Below, in pieces: positions 27,992 through 36,405 of a DNA stretch of 64,000 nucleotides. The translations under genes and the position numbers were made by a program. The notes beneath the pieces are model-generated. The model ran no database searches. It saw only the letters and a list, made by a program, of their open reading frames with translations, and had not been told where the DNA came from. Each line of letters begins with the position of its first letter. Positions within the stretch are counted from its first letter, which is position 1. This DNA comes from Sinorhizobium fredii USDA 257 (lineage in GTDB: Bacteria > Pseudomonadota > Alphaproteobacteria > Rhizobiales > Rhizobiaceae): positions 3,844,001 to 3,908,000 of the forward strand of contig NC_018000.1 in the NCBI RefSeq assembly GCF_000265205.3. The letters run 5' to 3'.

Positions 27992-28459
27992 TCAGGTCGT
28001 TTCGATGCGGCACTGGTAGCAATTGTTCTTGGCGGAGCGCACGTGCACAGAGGCGACCTCCGGCCGCGCCAGCAGCTCTTCTGCCCGTTGCTCGAGCATT
28101 TCGGCAGGGACGACGCCGCCGGTCCCGTAGACGATGCGCTCGTTGGAACCGTGTCCACGAAGCAGGTATTCCTTGCTGGATGTGAGGATAGGCGGGAGCA
28201 GGGACCCGTCCGGCGCAGGGCATGCATCAGCATGCATGAAGATCGGTCCGGTTTCAGCGTAAGGCTGGGCTGACGAAAAGGGGCGATAGGCAAGGATCAG
28301 GTAGGCCTGGCCCTCCTTGACATTGCGCAGCCAGTGCCGGCACGGAACGCCCACGCCGTCTGAGATTTGCCGCTCCGGCAGATTGCCATAAGCGTCCCGG
28401 CCACCCTGCCGTAGCCATTCCGCTTCCACGTCAGACATCGCGATGTAACGCAGCGCCAT
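27992..28459 (-). CDS. DUF1203 domain protein
   Basis: This 155-residue protein matches DUF1203, with PCRHWLRNVKEGQAYLILAYRPF and GPIFMHADACP followed by a C-terminal strand ending NCYQCRIETT. The family is of unknown function. ATG 28459 has AGGAGAG six bases upstream. It lies 86 bases downstream of the GNAT gene on the same strand and may be the last gene of the cysK-alaX-sseA-GNAT transcript, or separate. It converges with ald. Confidence 0.8.
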   Translation of the reverse strand: MALRYIAMSDVEAEWLRQGGRDAYGNLPERQISDGVGVPCRHWLRNVKEGQAYLILAYRPFSSAQPYAETGPIFMHADACPAPDGSLLPPILTSSKEYLLRGHGSNERIVYGTGGVVPAEMLEQRAEELLARPEVASVHVRSAKNNCYQCRIETT

Positions 28460-28545
28460 TGGGTCTCTCCTCGTCGTTTTGAAGCGTCGAGAAGAATGGC
28501 GCCTTGTGTTTGTTGCGACACCCGAAACTTGCCGCAGGCGGCCGT

Positions 28546-29118
28546 TCAGAGCTTCTTTGCGAAGGTAAGGAGTTCGTCGTCGCTCAGAGGCCGAACGATC
28601 GCCTCCCGCGTCGCGACCGGGGAAAAGCCGAACTGCTGATAGAGCTGCAGGGCGCGGGGATGATCGAGATTGTTCGTGGTGACTGTGACCTTGCTCGGGT
28701 CCATCGCCCAGGCAGAAAACAAGGTCTGCAGCAGGAACCATTTGCCGAGGCCGAGGCCGAGCGCGTGTTCCATCAGCCCGAAATGGGTAAGTTCGATGAC
28801 GTCGCCATCCCGCTGCTGCAGTTCGAAGAAGCCGGCGGGAGCACCATTGACGTAGAGGACCGTCAGGTTCGTCCGCTTGTCGTGGACCACCGCCGCCAGG
28901 TCTTCGTCGCTCATCCGCAGCCGCTCCGCCCAGTGCCAGCGCTTGCCGACGCGCAGATAGAGAAAGCGATAATAGGGGAGCGGAATGTCGGACACTCGCA
29001 GGATCGCGGTGTGTATATTGACGGGCACCGGCAGGCTTTGCTTCGGCGGCGAGGTCATCTCGAGTTCAGTCACGTGTGCCGTGATCGCACCAGGCTTCGA
29101 TCCTTGCATGGTTCTCAC
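28546..29118 (-). CDS. GNAT-family N-acetyltransferase
   Basis: The 190-residue protein shows a GNAT fold: strands around NLTVLYVNGAPAGFFELQ, the acetyl-CoA-binding loop region LGLGLGKWFLLQTL (Q/RxxGxG/A-like, about residues 125-138), and the C-terminal NLDHPRALQLYQQFGFSPV typical of the family. The substrate is unknown. Its ATG overlaps the sseA stop as ATGA (29118-29115), indicating coupled translation. A shorter start at the MTSPP methionine (residue 21) is possible. Confidence 0.85.
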   Translation of the reverse strand: MRTMQGSKPGAITAHVTELEMTSPPKQSLPVPVNIHTAILRVSDIPLPYYRFLYLRVGKRWHWAERLRMSDEDLAAVVHDKRTNLTVLYVNGAPAGFFELQQRDGDVIELTHFGLMEHALGLGLGKWFLLQTLFSAWAMDPSKVTVTTNNLDHPRALQLYQQFGFSPVATREAIVRPLSDDELLTFAKKL

Positions 29119-29978
29119 TCTCTACCGATTGCGACCGGGGTATCGGGCCGGCCGCCCCATTCCGACCAGGAACCATCATAGAGCGTATTGTCCGTATGTC
29201 CCAATGATTGAAGCGCCAGCGTGATGATTGCAGCCGTCACGCCGGATCCGCAGGTCGTGACGACCGGCTTCGTCAGGTCGATACCGGCATTCGCGAAGAT
29301 TTGGCGCAACGTGTCGAGGTCCTTGAGCTTGCCTCTTTCGGAAAAGACGCCGGAGGGAAGGCTTCTGGCGCCAGGCATATGGCCCGATCGCATGCCGGCA
29401 CGCGGCTCCGGCTCCTCGCCGCGGAAGCGGCCGGCGCTCCGTGCATCGGCAACCTGGGCGAGTCGGTTCTCGACCGTATCCTTCATCCGCTCGAAGGAGG
29501 TGACGGCCTTCGCGTCGAAGCCCGCATGGAAGCTGCGCGGCGCGGGCCTCGGGATTTCGGCGGTCGTCGGTCTGCCCTCCGCCTTCCAGCCGTCCATGCC
29601 GCCGTCAAGAACGAACACGTTCTTCGCGCCCATGATGCGGAAGATCCACCAGACCCGGGGCGCCGTGAAGATGCCCGGTCCGTCGTAGACCACGATCGTG
29701 TCGTTCTCCCCGATGCCCATCGCCCCGACTGCTTCGGCAAAAGCTTCCGCAGACGGCAGGGTGTGCGGCAACCCGCTTGCCTGGTCGGCGATCGCATCCT
29801 GGTCGAAGAACACCGCTCCGGGGATATGTGCGGCTTCGTATTCCGCCTTGGGGTCGCGCTTTTGCGCCGGCAGGTACCAGGCGGCGTCGACGATCTTGAT
29901 CTTGGGATCGTCGAGGTGCTGCTCGAGCCAATCCGGGGAAACGACGAAGGCGCTTCTTTTGTTATTATCGTTGGTCAT
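29115..29978 (-). CDS. sseA: 3-mercaptopyruvate sulfurtransferase (rhodanese family)
   Basis: SseA moves sulfur from 3-mercaptopyruvate to acceptors such as cyanide or thiols. The 287-residue protein has two rhodanese domains: the inactive N-terminal one (about 1-150, HIPGAVFFD, VYDGPGIFTAPRVWW) and the catalytic C-terminal one with CGSGVTA near residue 240. CGSGVTA fits mercaptopyruvate rather than thiosulfate specificity. It lies 18 bases after alaX in a sulfur-amino-acid operon headed by cysK and is translationally coupled to the GNAT gene that follows. Confidence 0.93.
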   Translation of the reverse strand: MTNDNNKRSAFVVSPDWLEQHLDDPKIKIVDAAWYLPAQKRDPKAEYEAAHIPGAVFFDQDAIADQASGLPHTLPSAEAFAEAVGAMGIGENDTIVVYDGPGIFTAPRVWWIFRIMGAKNVFVLDGGMDGWKAEGRPTTAEIPRPAPRSFHAGFDAKAVTSFERMKDTVENRLAQVADARSAGRFRGEEPEPRAGMRSGHMPGARSLPSGVFSERGKLKDLDTLRQIFANAGIDLTKPVVTTCGSGVTAAIITLALQSLGHTDNTLYDGSWSEWGGRPDTPVAIGRE

Positions 29979-29996
29979 GTCGTTTCCTCCGTGGAC

Positions 29997-30746
29997 TCAA
30001 GGGGCATCACGGTCTTCGGCCGATCCGAAACGGATCCGGAAGCGCCGGTTCTCCTTACCCTTCTTTTCGATCTTGGATATGTGAATCGCGCCTACCTCCT
30101 GCGTCTCCGAAACGTGGGTGCCGCCGCAAGGCTGGCTGTCGATGGCGGAGTTTTCGCCGATACACACGAGGCTCACGCGCCCCATGCCGATGGGTGGGCG
30201 GACATTCTTGGATTTGACGATGCCCGGATTGGCGGCAAGCTCCTCGTCGGTGATCCATTGCACGTAGACCGGATGATTCGCCTCGACGAGCTTCATCAGC
30301 GCCGTCGTGACCTCATCCTTGTCGATCGTCTCGCTCATGTCGAAGTCGACCCGGCTCTCCTCCTCGCCGACGGCGGCGCCGGTGATCGGGAAGGGGCAGA
30401 CGACCGACAGCAGGTGGCAAGCCGTGTGCATCCGCATCAGCCGGTAGCGACGCGGCCAGTCGATGTGGAGAACGACCTTCTCGCCGATCGTCGGCCGTGC
30501 GTGTCCATCGGCGGGGACATGGATGATGACATGCTTGGTTGCGCCCTGCCGCGTGTCCACGATGGGGATACGGCTGCCATCCTCTCGCTCGAAGAAACCG
30601 GTGTCGCCAGGCTGTCCGCCCGACATTGCATAGAAGCAGGTCTGATCGAGTTCGATCCCGCCGTCTTCCAGTATGGCCGCGACGCTTGCTTCGCAGGTCG
30701 AGAGGTAGAAATCCTCGCGGAAGAGGGCGGTCACGGTCCTGGTCAT
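29997..30746 (-). CDS. AlaX-type alanyl-tRNA editing protein
   Basis: AlaX proteins hydrolyse mischarged Ser- or Gly-tRNA(Ala). The 249-residue product resembles the AlaRS editing domain plus a preceding barrel (AlaX type II): FYAMSGGQPGDTGFF near residue 40, the zinc-binding HTACH near residue 107, and CGGTHVSETQEVGAI near residue 206 supplying the remaining ligands. The first gene of the operon, cysK, ends eight bases upstream. An editing factor inside a cysteine/sulfur operon is notable: O-acetylserine metabolism and serine mischarging may be linked, but that is inference. Confidence 0.9.
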   Translation of the reverse strand: MTRTVTALFREDFYLSTCEASVAAILEDGGIELDQTCFYAMSGGQPGDTGFFEREDGSRIPIVDTRQGATKHVIIHVPADGHARPTIGEKVVLHIDWPRRYRLMRMHTACHLLSVVCPFPITGAAVGEEESRVDFDMSETIDKDEVTTALMKLVEANHPVYVQWITDEELAANPGIVKSKNVRPPIGMGRVSLVCIGENSAIDSQPCGGTHVSETQEVGAIHISKIEKKGKENRRFRIRFGSAEDRDAP

Positions 30747-30754
30747 TGCAAGGA

Positions 30755-31795
30755 TTATCCGACTGGTTCGTAGGGAACGGTGATATTCGAATTTCTGTTC
30801 AGCCAGGCCGGTACCGGCAGGCCTTTCGAGGCAAGGAAGTCCGGATTGAAGAGCTTCGACTGATAGCGGTTACCATAGTCGCAAAGGATCGTCACGATCA
30901 TATGCCCAGGACCGAGCTCGCGCGCAAGTCGAACGGCGCCGGCGATATTGATGCCCGTGGAACCGCCGACGCAGAGGCCTTCTCTTTCGATGAGATCGAA
31001 GACGTAGGGCACTGCTTCCGAATCGGGAATCTGATAGGCGAAATCGGGTGTAAAGCCTTCGAGATTCGCGGTGACGCGCCCCTGGCCGATGCCCTCGGTG
31101 ATCGAGCTCCCGCTCGCCTTGAGTTCACCGTGGGCGTAGTAATTGTAAAGTGCCGCACCTTCCGGATCGGCAATGCCGATCTTGACGGCCGGGTTTCTGG
31201 CCCGCAATCCCTGCGCCACTCCGGCGAGCGTCCCGCCGGAGCCGACGGCGCAGATGAACCCGTCGACCTTGCCGTCGGTGTCGCGCCAGATCTCCGGCGC
31301 TGTTGTCTGGACATGCGCTTCCCGGTTCGCAACGTTATCGAACTGGTTCGCCCAAATGGCGCCGTTCGGATCGGTCTTGGCGAGTTCGGCTGCCAGTCGG
31401 CCCGAAACCTTCACATAGTTGTTGGGGTTCTTGTATGGCACGGCCGGAACCTCGACCAGTTCAGCCCCGAGAAGGCGCAACGCGTCCTTCTTTTCCTGGC
31501 TCTGCGTTTCCGGAATCACGATGACGGTGCGATATCCGAGCGCGCTGCCGACAACCGCCAGCCCAATGCCGGTGTTGCCGGCAGTTCCTTCGACGATCAC
31601 GCCACCGGGGCGCAACTGACCGGCCTTCTCGGCCTCGCGAATGATCCACAGCGCCGCCCGGTCCTTCACCGATTGCCCCGGATTGAGGAATTCCGCCTTG
31701 CCGAGGATGGTGCAGCCGGTGGCTTCGGACACGGCGTTGAGCCGGATCAACGGCGTATTGCCGATCGCTTCGAGCACGGACGGATAGACACTCAT
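30755..31795 (-). CDS. Cysteine synthase (O-acetylserine sulfhydrylase)
   Basis: This PLP enzyme makes cysteine from O-acetylserine and sulfide. The PLP lysine lies in LNPGQSVKDRAA near residue 42, the substrate loop is EGTAGNTGIGLA near residue 70, and the phosphate loop is GSGGTLAG near residue 178. At 346 residues it is longer than classical CysK (~315-320), with a C-terminal extension ending WLNRNSNITVPYEPVG. It could be a CysK2-like paralog or a related beta-replacement enzyme. ATG 31795 has GAGG nine bases upstream; an in-frame GTG at 31810 overlaps that site. It heads the operon with alaX, sseA and GNAT. Confidence 0.9.
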   Translation of the reverse strand: MSVYPSVLEAIGNTPLIRLNAVSEATGCTILGKAEFLNPGQSVKDRAALWIIREAEKAGQLRPGGVIVEGTAGNTGIGLAVVGSALGYRTVIVIPETQSQEKKDALRLLGAELVEVPAVPYKNPNNYVKVSGRLAAELAKTDPNGAIWANQFDNVANREAHVQTTAPEIWRDTDGKVDGFICAVGSGGTLAGVAQGLRARNPAVKIGIADPEGAALYNYYAHGELKASGSSITEGIGQGRVTANLEGFTPDFAYQIPDSEAVPYVFDLIEREGLCVGGSTGINIAGAVRLARELGPGHMIVTILCDYGNRYQSKLFNPDFLASKGLPVPAWLNRNSNITVPYEPVG

Positions 31796-32114
31796 CTTAG
31801 AAAACCTCACGCTGGACGGAACGGACGCCGGGCCTCAGCCAAGCATTAACCTCGACGAACGGCAAGCGATAAACCTTTGGAGTAAGAGCAGGATCGCCGA
31901 AATATTGGCGTGTTTTCGGCGCACTCTGTTCAATAGGCAAGAAATAGCGTTTCGCCGCTTTCCTGTCCGGGGCAAAAATCGTCTCCGCTGTCAATCGACG
32001 GGCGGGAAGCGGAGACTGTGGGCAGGATTTTGCCGTCGGAGAGGCAACTGGTTCGGACGTGCCGAACCTTGCGGGAAGGGAAACCTTTCCTGAACGACGT
32101 GCGAGGACGAAAAG
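31796..32114. other. Divergent intergenic region between cysteine synthase and SDR genes
   Basis: No gene is seen in these 319 bases. The region must hold the divergent promoters of the cysK operon (-) and the SDR gene (+). A ribosome-site-like GAGGACGAAAAG lies just before the SDR ATG. I see no convincing operator palindrome. Confidence 0.6.
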
Positions 32115-32960
32115 ATGAACGCATTTACCGCCCGACCCGAGCATGGATGGGCGTGGGTCACCGGCGCAAGCTCCGGAATAGGGCGCGCCGTTGCGCTGCG
32201 ACTGGTGGAGGAAGGCTATGCGGTCGTCGTCACGGCGCGCAGCCATGAGAAGCTCGTCGCTCTTCAGCATGAGGCCGAAGGACCTGGGAAAATCGTGGTG
32301 CTCGACGGTGACGTCACCGATCCGCGCGACATGGAGCGGTTGCTGACGGCGATCGAATACGAGCATGGCCGGGTGGCGCTGGCGATCCTCAATGCGGGCG
32401 TCGCCATCCCGGTGCGCGGCGACGACCTTCATCTTGAGGCTTTCGACAGGAGCTTCGCCGTCAATCTGCATGGTGTCGTCAATTGTCTCGTGCCCTTGGT
32501 CGAGCATATGAAGACGAACGGACATGGGCAGATCGCCATCATGTCGTCGGTGGCGGGCTATGGCGGCCTGCCCATGAGCGCGGCCTATGGCGCCACCAAG
32601 GCGGCTCTCATCAACATGACCGAGAGCCTGAAATTCGATCTCGACCGGATCGGCATACGGCTCCAACTGATTTGTCCCGGCTTCGTCGCGACGCGCGGCA
32701 CGGTGAAGAGCAACCTTCCGCGCGCCGCCCTCGTCAGCGCCGACGAGGCGGCGGAGTGGATATGCCAGGGACTGAAGTCGAAAAGCTTCGAGATCACCTT
32801 TCCGAAACGCTTCACCTATGCCGTCAAGTTGCTGCGGCTGCTGCCATACGGCGCCTATTTCGCCCTCGTCGACTGGCTTGCGTCCGGGCCGGGGCCGCAT
32901 GGGGCAGCGCCGAAGCACAAGGAGTCTCCCTCCAACAAGCGGCCGCGTCAGGCGGTGTGA
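32115..32960 (+). CDS. Short-chain dehydrogenase/reductase (SDR)
   Basis: The 281-residue protein is a classical SDR: cofactor motif VTGASSGIGRA at residues 16-26, LNAGVAIP, the catalytic serine in IMSSVAGYGG, and YGATK (Tyr-xxx-Lys) near residue 158. The C-terminal extension (KLLRLLPYGAYFALVDWL) is hydrophobic and may associate with the membrane, as in 3-ketosphinganine reductase-like members. Substrate unknown. The last 13 bases overlap the convergent SMR gene. Confidence 0.88.
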   Translation: MNAFTARPEHGWAWVTGASSGIGRAVALRLVEEGYAVVVTARSHEKLVALQHEAEGPGKIVVLDGDVTDPRDMERLLTAIEYEHGRVALAILNAGVAIPVRGDDLHLEAFDRSFAVNLHGVVNCLVPLVEHMKTNGHGQIAIMSSVAGYGGLPMSAAYGATKAALINMTESLKFDLDRIGIRLQLICPGFVATRGTVKSNLPRAALVSADEAAEWICQGLKSKSFEITFPKRFTYAVKLLRLLPYGAYFALVDWLASGPGPHGAAPKHKESPSNKRPRQAV

Positions 32961-33274
32961 AGCACCAGCACTGCGCTGAAGACGAGCATGAGGCCGACCC
33001 AGCCGATCGGCTTCAGCTTCTGCCCGAAGAACAGCCGGCCGCAGATCGCCGTGCCGAAGATGCCGGTGCCGCCAAGCACGGCATAGGCGATGGCAAGGTC
33101 CATGCCCCTCACGGCTTCGGCAAGCAGGGCGAAGGCGGCGAGCACCAGCAGAATGGAAAGGAGACCCCAGCCGCGCTTTGCGAAACCATTCGACTTCGTT
33201 GAAGCGAGATTTGCCGCGACGTCGAGGATGCCGGCCATGACCGCGAAGGCGAAGCAGAGACCGGACGCACTCAT
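32948..33274 (-). CDS. SMR-family multidrug/polyamine exporter subunit, MdtI-like
   Basis: The 108-residue protein has four predicted transmembrane helices, with the SMR landmarks DVAANLASTKSNGF in the first helix region and AYAVLGGTGIFGTAICGRLFFG in the third. The order and pairing with an upstream partner match MdtJ-MdtI (spermidine-type SMR heterodimers). Its ATG overlaps the stop of the partner gene (ATGA). Because that partner is frameshifted, coupling and heterodimer function are probably lost here, unless this subunit works as a homodimer. Confidence 0.85.
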   Translation of the reverse strand: MSASGLCFAFAVMAGILDVAANLASTKSNGFAKRGWGLLSILLVLAAFALLAEAVRGMDLAIAYAVLGGTGIFGTAICGRLFFGQKLKPIGWVGLMLVFSAVLVLHTA

Positions 33275-33612
33275 ACCATTGCTTCCTCCGCCGTCTCTTC
33301 CTCGCGAGCCCTCCCGGCATTGACGAGCAACATGCCCCCACGGCCATCGACAGACCGAGCATCTCGCGGCCGGTCAGGACGTGGTCGAAGACGAACACGG
33401 AAACAAGGGTGATCAGCGCGACGCCCGAGCCTTCCCAGATCGCACAGGCGACGCCTTCACGGCCCTTGCGAGGAACACGTAGGAGAGGGCGATCGAGGCA
33501 TACATGACCGCATGGCCGATATAGGCGTCCGACGTCGAGGCTGCCTTCATGACGGTCAGACCGACCACCTCGGTCGCAATCGCGAGCACCAGGAAAAGCC
33601 ATGCAAAGCGAA
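33271..33612 (-). pseudogene. Frameshifted MdtJ-like SMR gene
   Basis: Reading the minus strand, the N-terminal half (WLFLVLAIATEVVGLTVMKA ... YVFLARAVK) lies in one frame, the IWEGSGVALITLVSVFVFDH half in a second, and the tail LLVNAGRAREEETAEEAMV in a third. The first junction (about 33450-33455) also lacks roughly four codons expected after AVK from MdtJ. The second (about 33335) is a C run (+ strand) one base too short. The tail ends in ATGA with the MdtI-like gene. No clean start codon is visible. It is either a decayed gene or a locally inaccurate sequence. Confidence 0.8.
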
Positions 33613-33765
33613 TGAGGCACCTAAATGAAGATCGGTTGAGGGCAACAAAATGAAAAGAGCCACTCGGGCGCTCGGCGCGAATGGCTCTTTCGAAACTGGC
33701 TCCCCGGGCCGGGCCTGGCTCCCAAAGTGGATCTTCTCTTTTAGTGAATAATTCCAAACCGTTAA

Positions 33766-34348
33766 AAGGTTGTACCAGCGCTGTTCGCTTCGAAGTGCCC
33801 ACCTTCCACCTGCAGCGTGAGCCCGGAGACTCTCGCGTCGGTCTTGGCGTAGGCGACCACGAAATCCGACCGGTAGTAGCCGTTCCATTTTTTGCACCTG
33901 TTCCATTGCCTCGACATTGCAGAGCTGAATAATTCGGTCCTCCGCAGCCAATTGCCTGAGCGCCGCCAACGCCTGGCTGCTGCGCGGATCGGCAAGGACG
34001 CTTGCGGAGAACAGTTCCTTGGCGCGCACCATGCCGCCCTTTCCCGGCGCCGAAACAGAGGCGTGAGAGCCTGCCCCGATTTGATCTGCTTGACGGTGGA
34101 TAGCTCAGATGGGGGCTCAATCCTTCCTTCGACTGCGAGGGGGGACTCCTGTGATATTTGCGTCGGAGGCACGGCGAGAATTTCGACAGCAATACTCTGC
34201 TCTGCCGGCGGAGTTTGTAGCTTCTTCGTTGGAACCAAGCCGGCACGAGCAGAAGGAGCACATGAAGCGCCGCTGAGGCTGCGACGCTGCTCAAAAGTGT
34301 GGGAGTCTGTCCTCCGCTTCCCCTGCCGATCGGCAAAGCAGTCTTCAT
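33766..34348 (-). pseudogene. Multiply frameshifted DUF930-type protein gene
   Basis: ATG 34348 opens MKTALPIGRGSGGQ and a TonB-like hydrophobic segment (AALHVLLLLVPAW). The continuing sequence then jumps frame at about 34240, 34075, 33888 and 33795, yet stitched together it reads as a DUF930 protein: a proline-rich linker (LAVPPTQISQES), KELFSASVLADPRSSQALAALRQL, RIIQLCNVEAMEQV, and RSDFVVAYAKTDARVSGLTL, breaking off after RWYN. Each break needs only one base gained or lost. The conserved C-terminal part of DUF930 is missing. The function of the family is unknown. Confidence 0.8.
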
Positions 34349-34425
34349 ATCATCTGCCCGAATGGTGTGCGGATTTTCCGGGCGAAGCGCGACGATCGGT
34401 CGGGGCCACCGAGCGGTCTTCTACC

Positions 34426-35067
34426 TCAATCGACCCGGCGCAGACGTTCTGCAAACACGCCTATATTAGTGCCGCGGCCGATGACGACGATGCGGCTACC
34501 GGCTGCCAGGCCTTGCCTGAAGGTGTCTGGGACGCCGCAAATGCTTTCGAAGATAAACGGGAGCCCTTGCAGATCAATGGGTGAACTGCATCGACGGCCG
34601 CCGTAACGATCGGCGTCTGCTACGGTAAAAGGGAGCTCGACCTGGTGGCCAGCGATCAACGCAAGCATCATCGGAGGGGCGATGACGACGACATCTTTTC
34701 CGAGAACGTAACCGAAGAACACAGCGCCGAGGATGCCGACAGCCTTCTTGACGGGGCTGCCCGGCGTGACGTCCATGCCTTTCCGGGCAATCCAGAGCAG
34801 CAGCACCGCAGAGGCTAGACCGGCCGCAACTCCTGGAAAGTTTGTCCTGGACGTCCATTCGATCGATGGCAGGAAGTCATACCCGACCATCTTGGGGAAC
34901 AACGGCAGCATACCGAGCAGTAGCGAGACGATCAGCAGGATCCCGGCCAGCTTAATACGCGGCTGCCTTGCGACCTCTCCGTTTGAACCAAGCATTAAAC
35001 CACACACTGCACGTTCGATAGCGATCCTTCTCGAAAGCTCAGTGACATACTCTGGGTTGCAGTTCAA
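34426..35067 (-). CDS. Hypothetical protein with two transmembrane segments
   Basis: I do not recognise this protein. It has two or three hydrophobic stretches (LAGILLIVSLLLGMLPLF, AAGLASAVLLLWIA, AVFFGYVLGKDVVVIAPPMM) and a polar C-terminal half. The longest frame starts with TTG at 35067 without a good ribosome site; ATG 34995 (MLGSNGEVARQ) is an alternative giving 189 residues and a cleaner membrane protein start. Codon use is somewhat less regular than in neighbouring core genes, and it lies between a pseudogene and a gene-free gap, so acquisition or decay is possible. Confidence 0.5.
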   Translation of the reverse strand: MNCNPEYVTELSRRIAIERAVCGLMLGSNGEVARQPRIKLAGILLIVSLLLGMLPLFPKMVGYDFLPSIEWTSRTNFPGVAAGLASAVLLLWIARKGMDVTPGSPVKKAVGILGAVFFGYVLGKDVVVIAPPMMLALIAGHQVELPFTVADADRYGGRRCSSPIDLQGLPFIFESICGVPDTFRQGLAAGSRIVVIGRGTNIGVFAERLRRVD

Positions 35068-35348
35068 GGCGCCAGTCAGTTATGCGGTGAGTTTGCGTGC
35101 GCGGCGTGGACCGTCGTGCCGCCATCGCCCATGGCGAACGGGCGGTAACTTTGACGTCGCCGTCCACTTTGGGCTCAAACGCACCATTCCCGGTCCGCGT
35201 CCACTACCGCCGCAGGGTAGAAGGCGCAACTAGCCGATGTAGAGCGCGCCAGTAAGCGAGGTTGTTCCTGTGCTGACGACGGCTGCGGCATCCGAGTCGC
35301 TAAAAGGCTTGGTCGCCATCAACGGTGGCCAAACAATTGCCGATCAAC

Positions 35349-36197
35349 TTAGAAGTGCTGGCAGTCAGCACTTGAAAACCAAAGGTCCTTGTAGATTGCA
35401 ACGGCCGTCTCGTCTGGCGAGCGATCCCGCGTCAGCCAGACCGAGCGTATCGACCATGCATCGGCCGAAGCTGGGAACTTGCTGCATTCGGCACTATCCG
35501 GTGCACCGACGCAGGGAATGAACCAAGCCGGCATTAGTGGTCGCGCTTTGTAGCCTGCGGTTGTCCGAGTGATCAGGACTGCAAGACCGGTCCTCTTATT
35601 TGCCTGCCAAGGAAAGATTAGCCGGCCTCCCGGGCGCAGTGCTTCTAGCCAGTGCGCTGGGAGCGCCACGACGCCGGCACTCACATAGACGAGATTGGCG
35701 CTCTGCATGGGCAAAGCCGTTGCGTCGTCATTGGTGAGCGCAACTCCGTCAAACGGCTCGAGGTTTTCCCGCGCCCGGTCGGCTAAGCGCCGGTCTACCT
35801 CAAAAGCTTGAACATGCCCGTTCGGCAGCACGAGCATCGCGAGCAGCGCGGTGTAATAGCCGGTTCCCGCCCCAACATGAACTACCATCTCACCGGCTTT
35901 GGGGGCAGCAGCGCCTATTAAGGCCGCGTGGAGGAGTGGTTCGCCGTTGTTGATGCCCTTTGTGACATCCAGTGCGACAAGGACATTCTGATAGACGTAG
36001 CAGGGATCGGCACTGGGGGTCTCCACGTAGCGCCGATTGACCTTGATCTGCCACGGCCCGGGACCCAAGAACGCCTCGCGCGGGACAAGCTCGAAAATCC
36101 GCTCAAGCCGTTCACCTGCTGAGTTACTGGCAACCGCCATCATCCTCGCGTGGAATGCGCGTATCTCATCCAAGCTGGCACGGCGATTTGTAGTCAT
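35349..36197 (-). CDS. Protein-L-isoaspartate O-methyltransferase-like protein
   Basis: The 282-residue protein resembles the Pcm family, which methylates isoaspartyl residues for protein repair. It has LVPREAFLGPGPWQIK (usual substrate-cap region), the SAM motif I VVHVGAGTGYYTALLAML near residue 100, and YVSAGVVALPAHWLEALRPGGRLIFPW as motifs II/III. The C-terminal ~80 residues are longer than in classical Pcm (~210 residues). ATG 36197 has GGAGGAAGG just upstream. The substrate could be something other than isoaspartate. It is divergent from the ABC exporter gene. Confidence 0.82.
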   Translation of the reverse strand: MTTNRRASLDEIRAFHARMMAVASNSAGERLERIFELVPREAFLGPGPWQIKVNRRYVETPSADPCYVYQNVLVALDVTKGINNGEPLLHAALIGAAAPKAGEMVVHVGAGTGYYTALLAMLVLPNGHVQAFEVDRRLADRARENLEPFDGVALTNDDATALPMQSANLVYVSAGVVALPAHWLEALRPGGRLIFPWQANKRTGLAVLITRTTAGYKARPLMPAWFIPCVGAPDSAECSKFPASADAWSIRSVWLTRDRSPDETAVAIYKDLWFSSADCQHF

Positions 36198-36405
36198 TAC
36201 CTTCCTCCGTCCGTCCGCAAGATATTTTCGGCCGCCCGCCCACTCCCGTTGGTGACGTAGGCTATAGCGACAGCCCTCAGATGAGAAGCTAAGATCTCCT
36301 GTCATCAGGAGTTGCATTACGCCTGCTCCGTTCGCATTCTGTCCATGCTCTGATCGCAATGATTCCCTTCGCGCCGTGCCTTTCTCTCCCTCAGCCGGAG
36401 CCGCC

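Noticed and set aside
29208..30773. 521-codon frame opposite sseA and alaX
   Set aside because: Both genes on the minus strand have catalytic motifs and operon spacing; the plus-strand frame has none.
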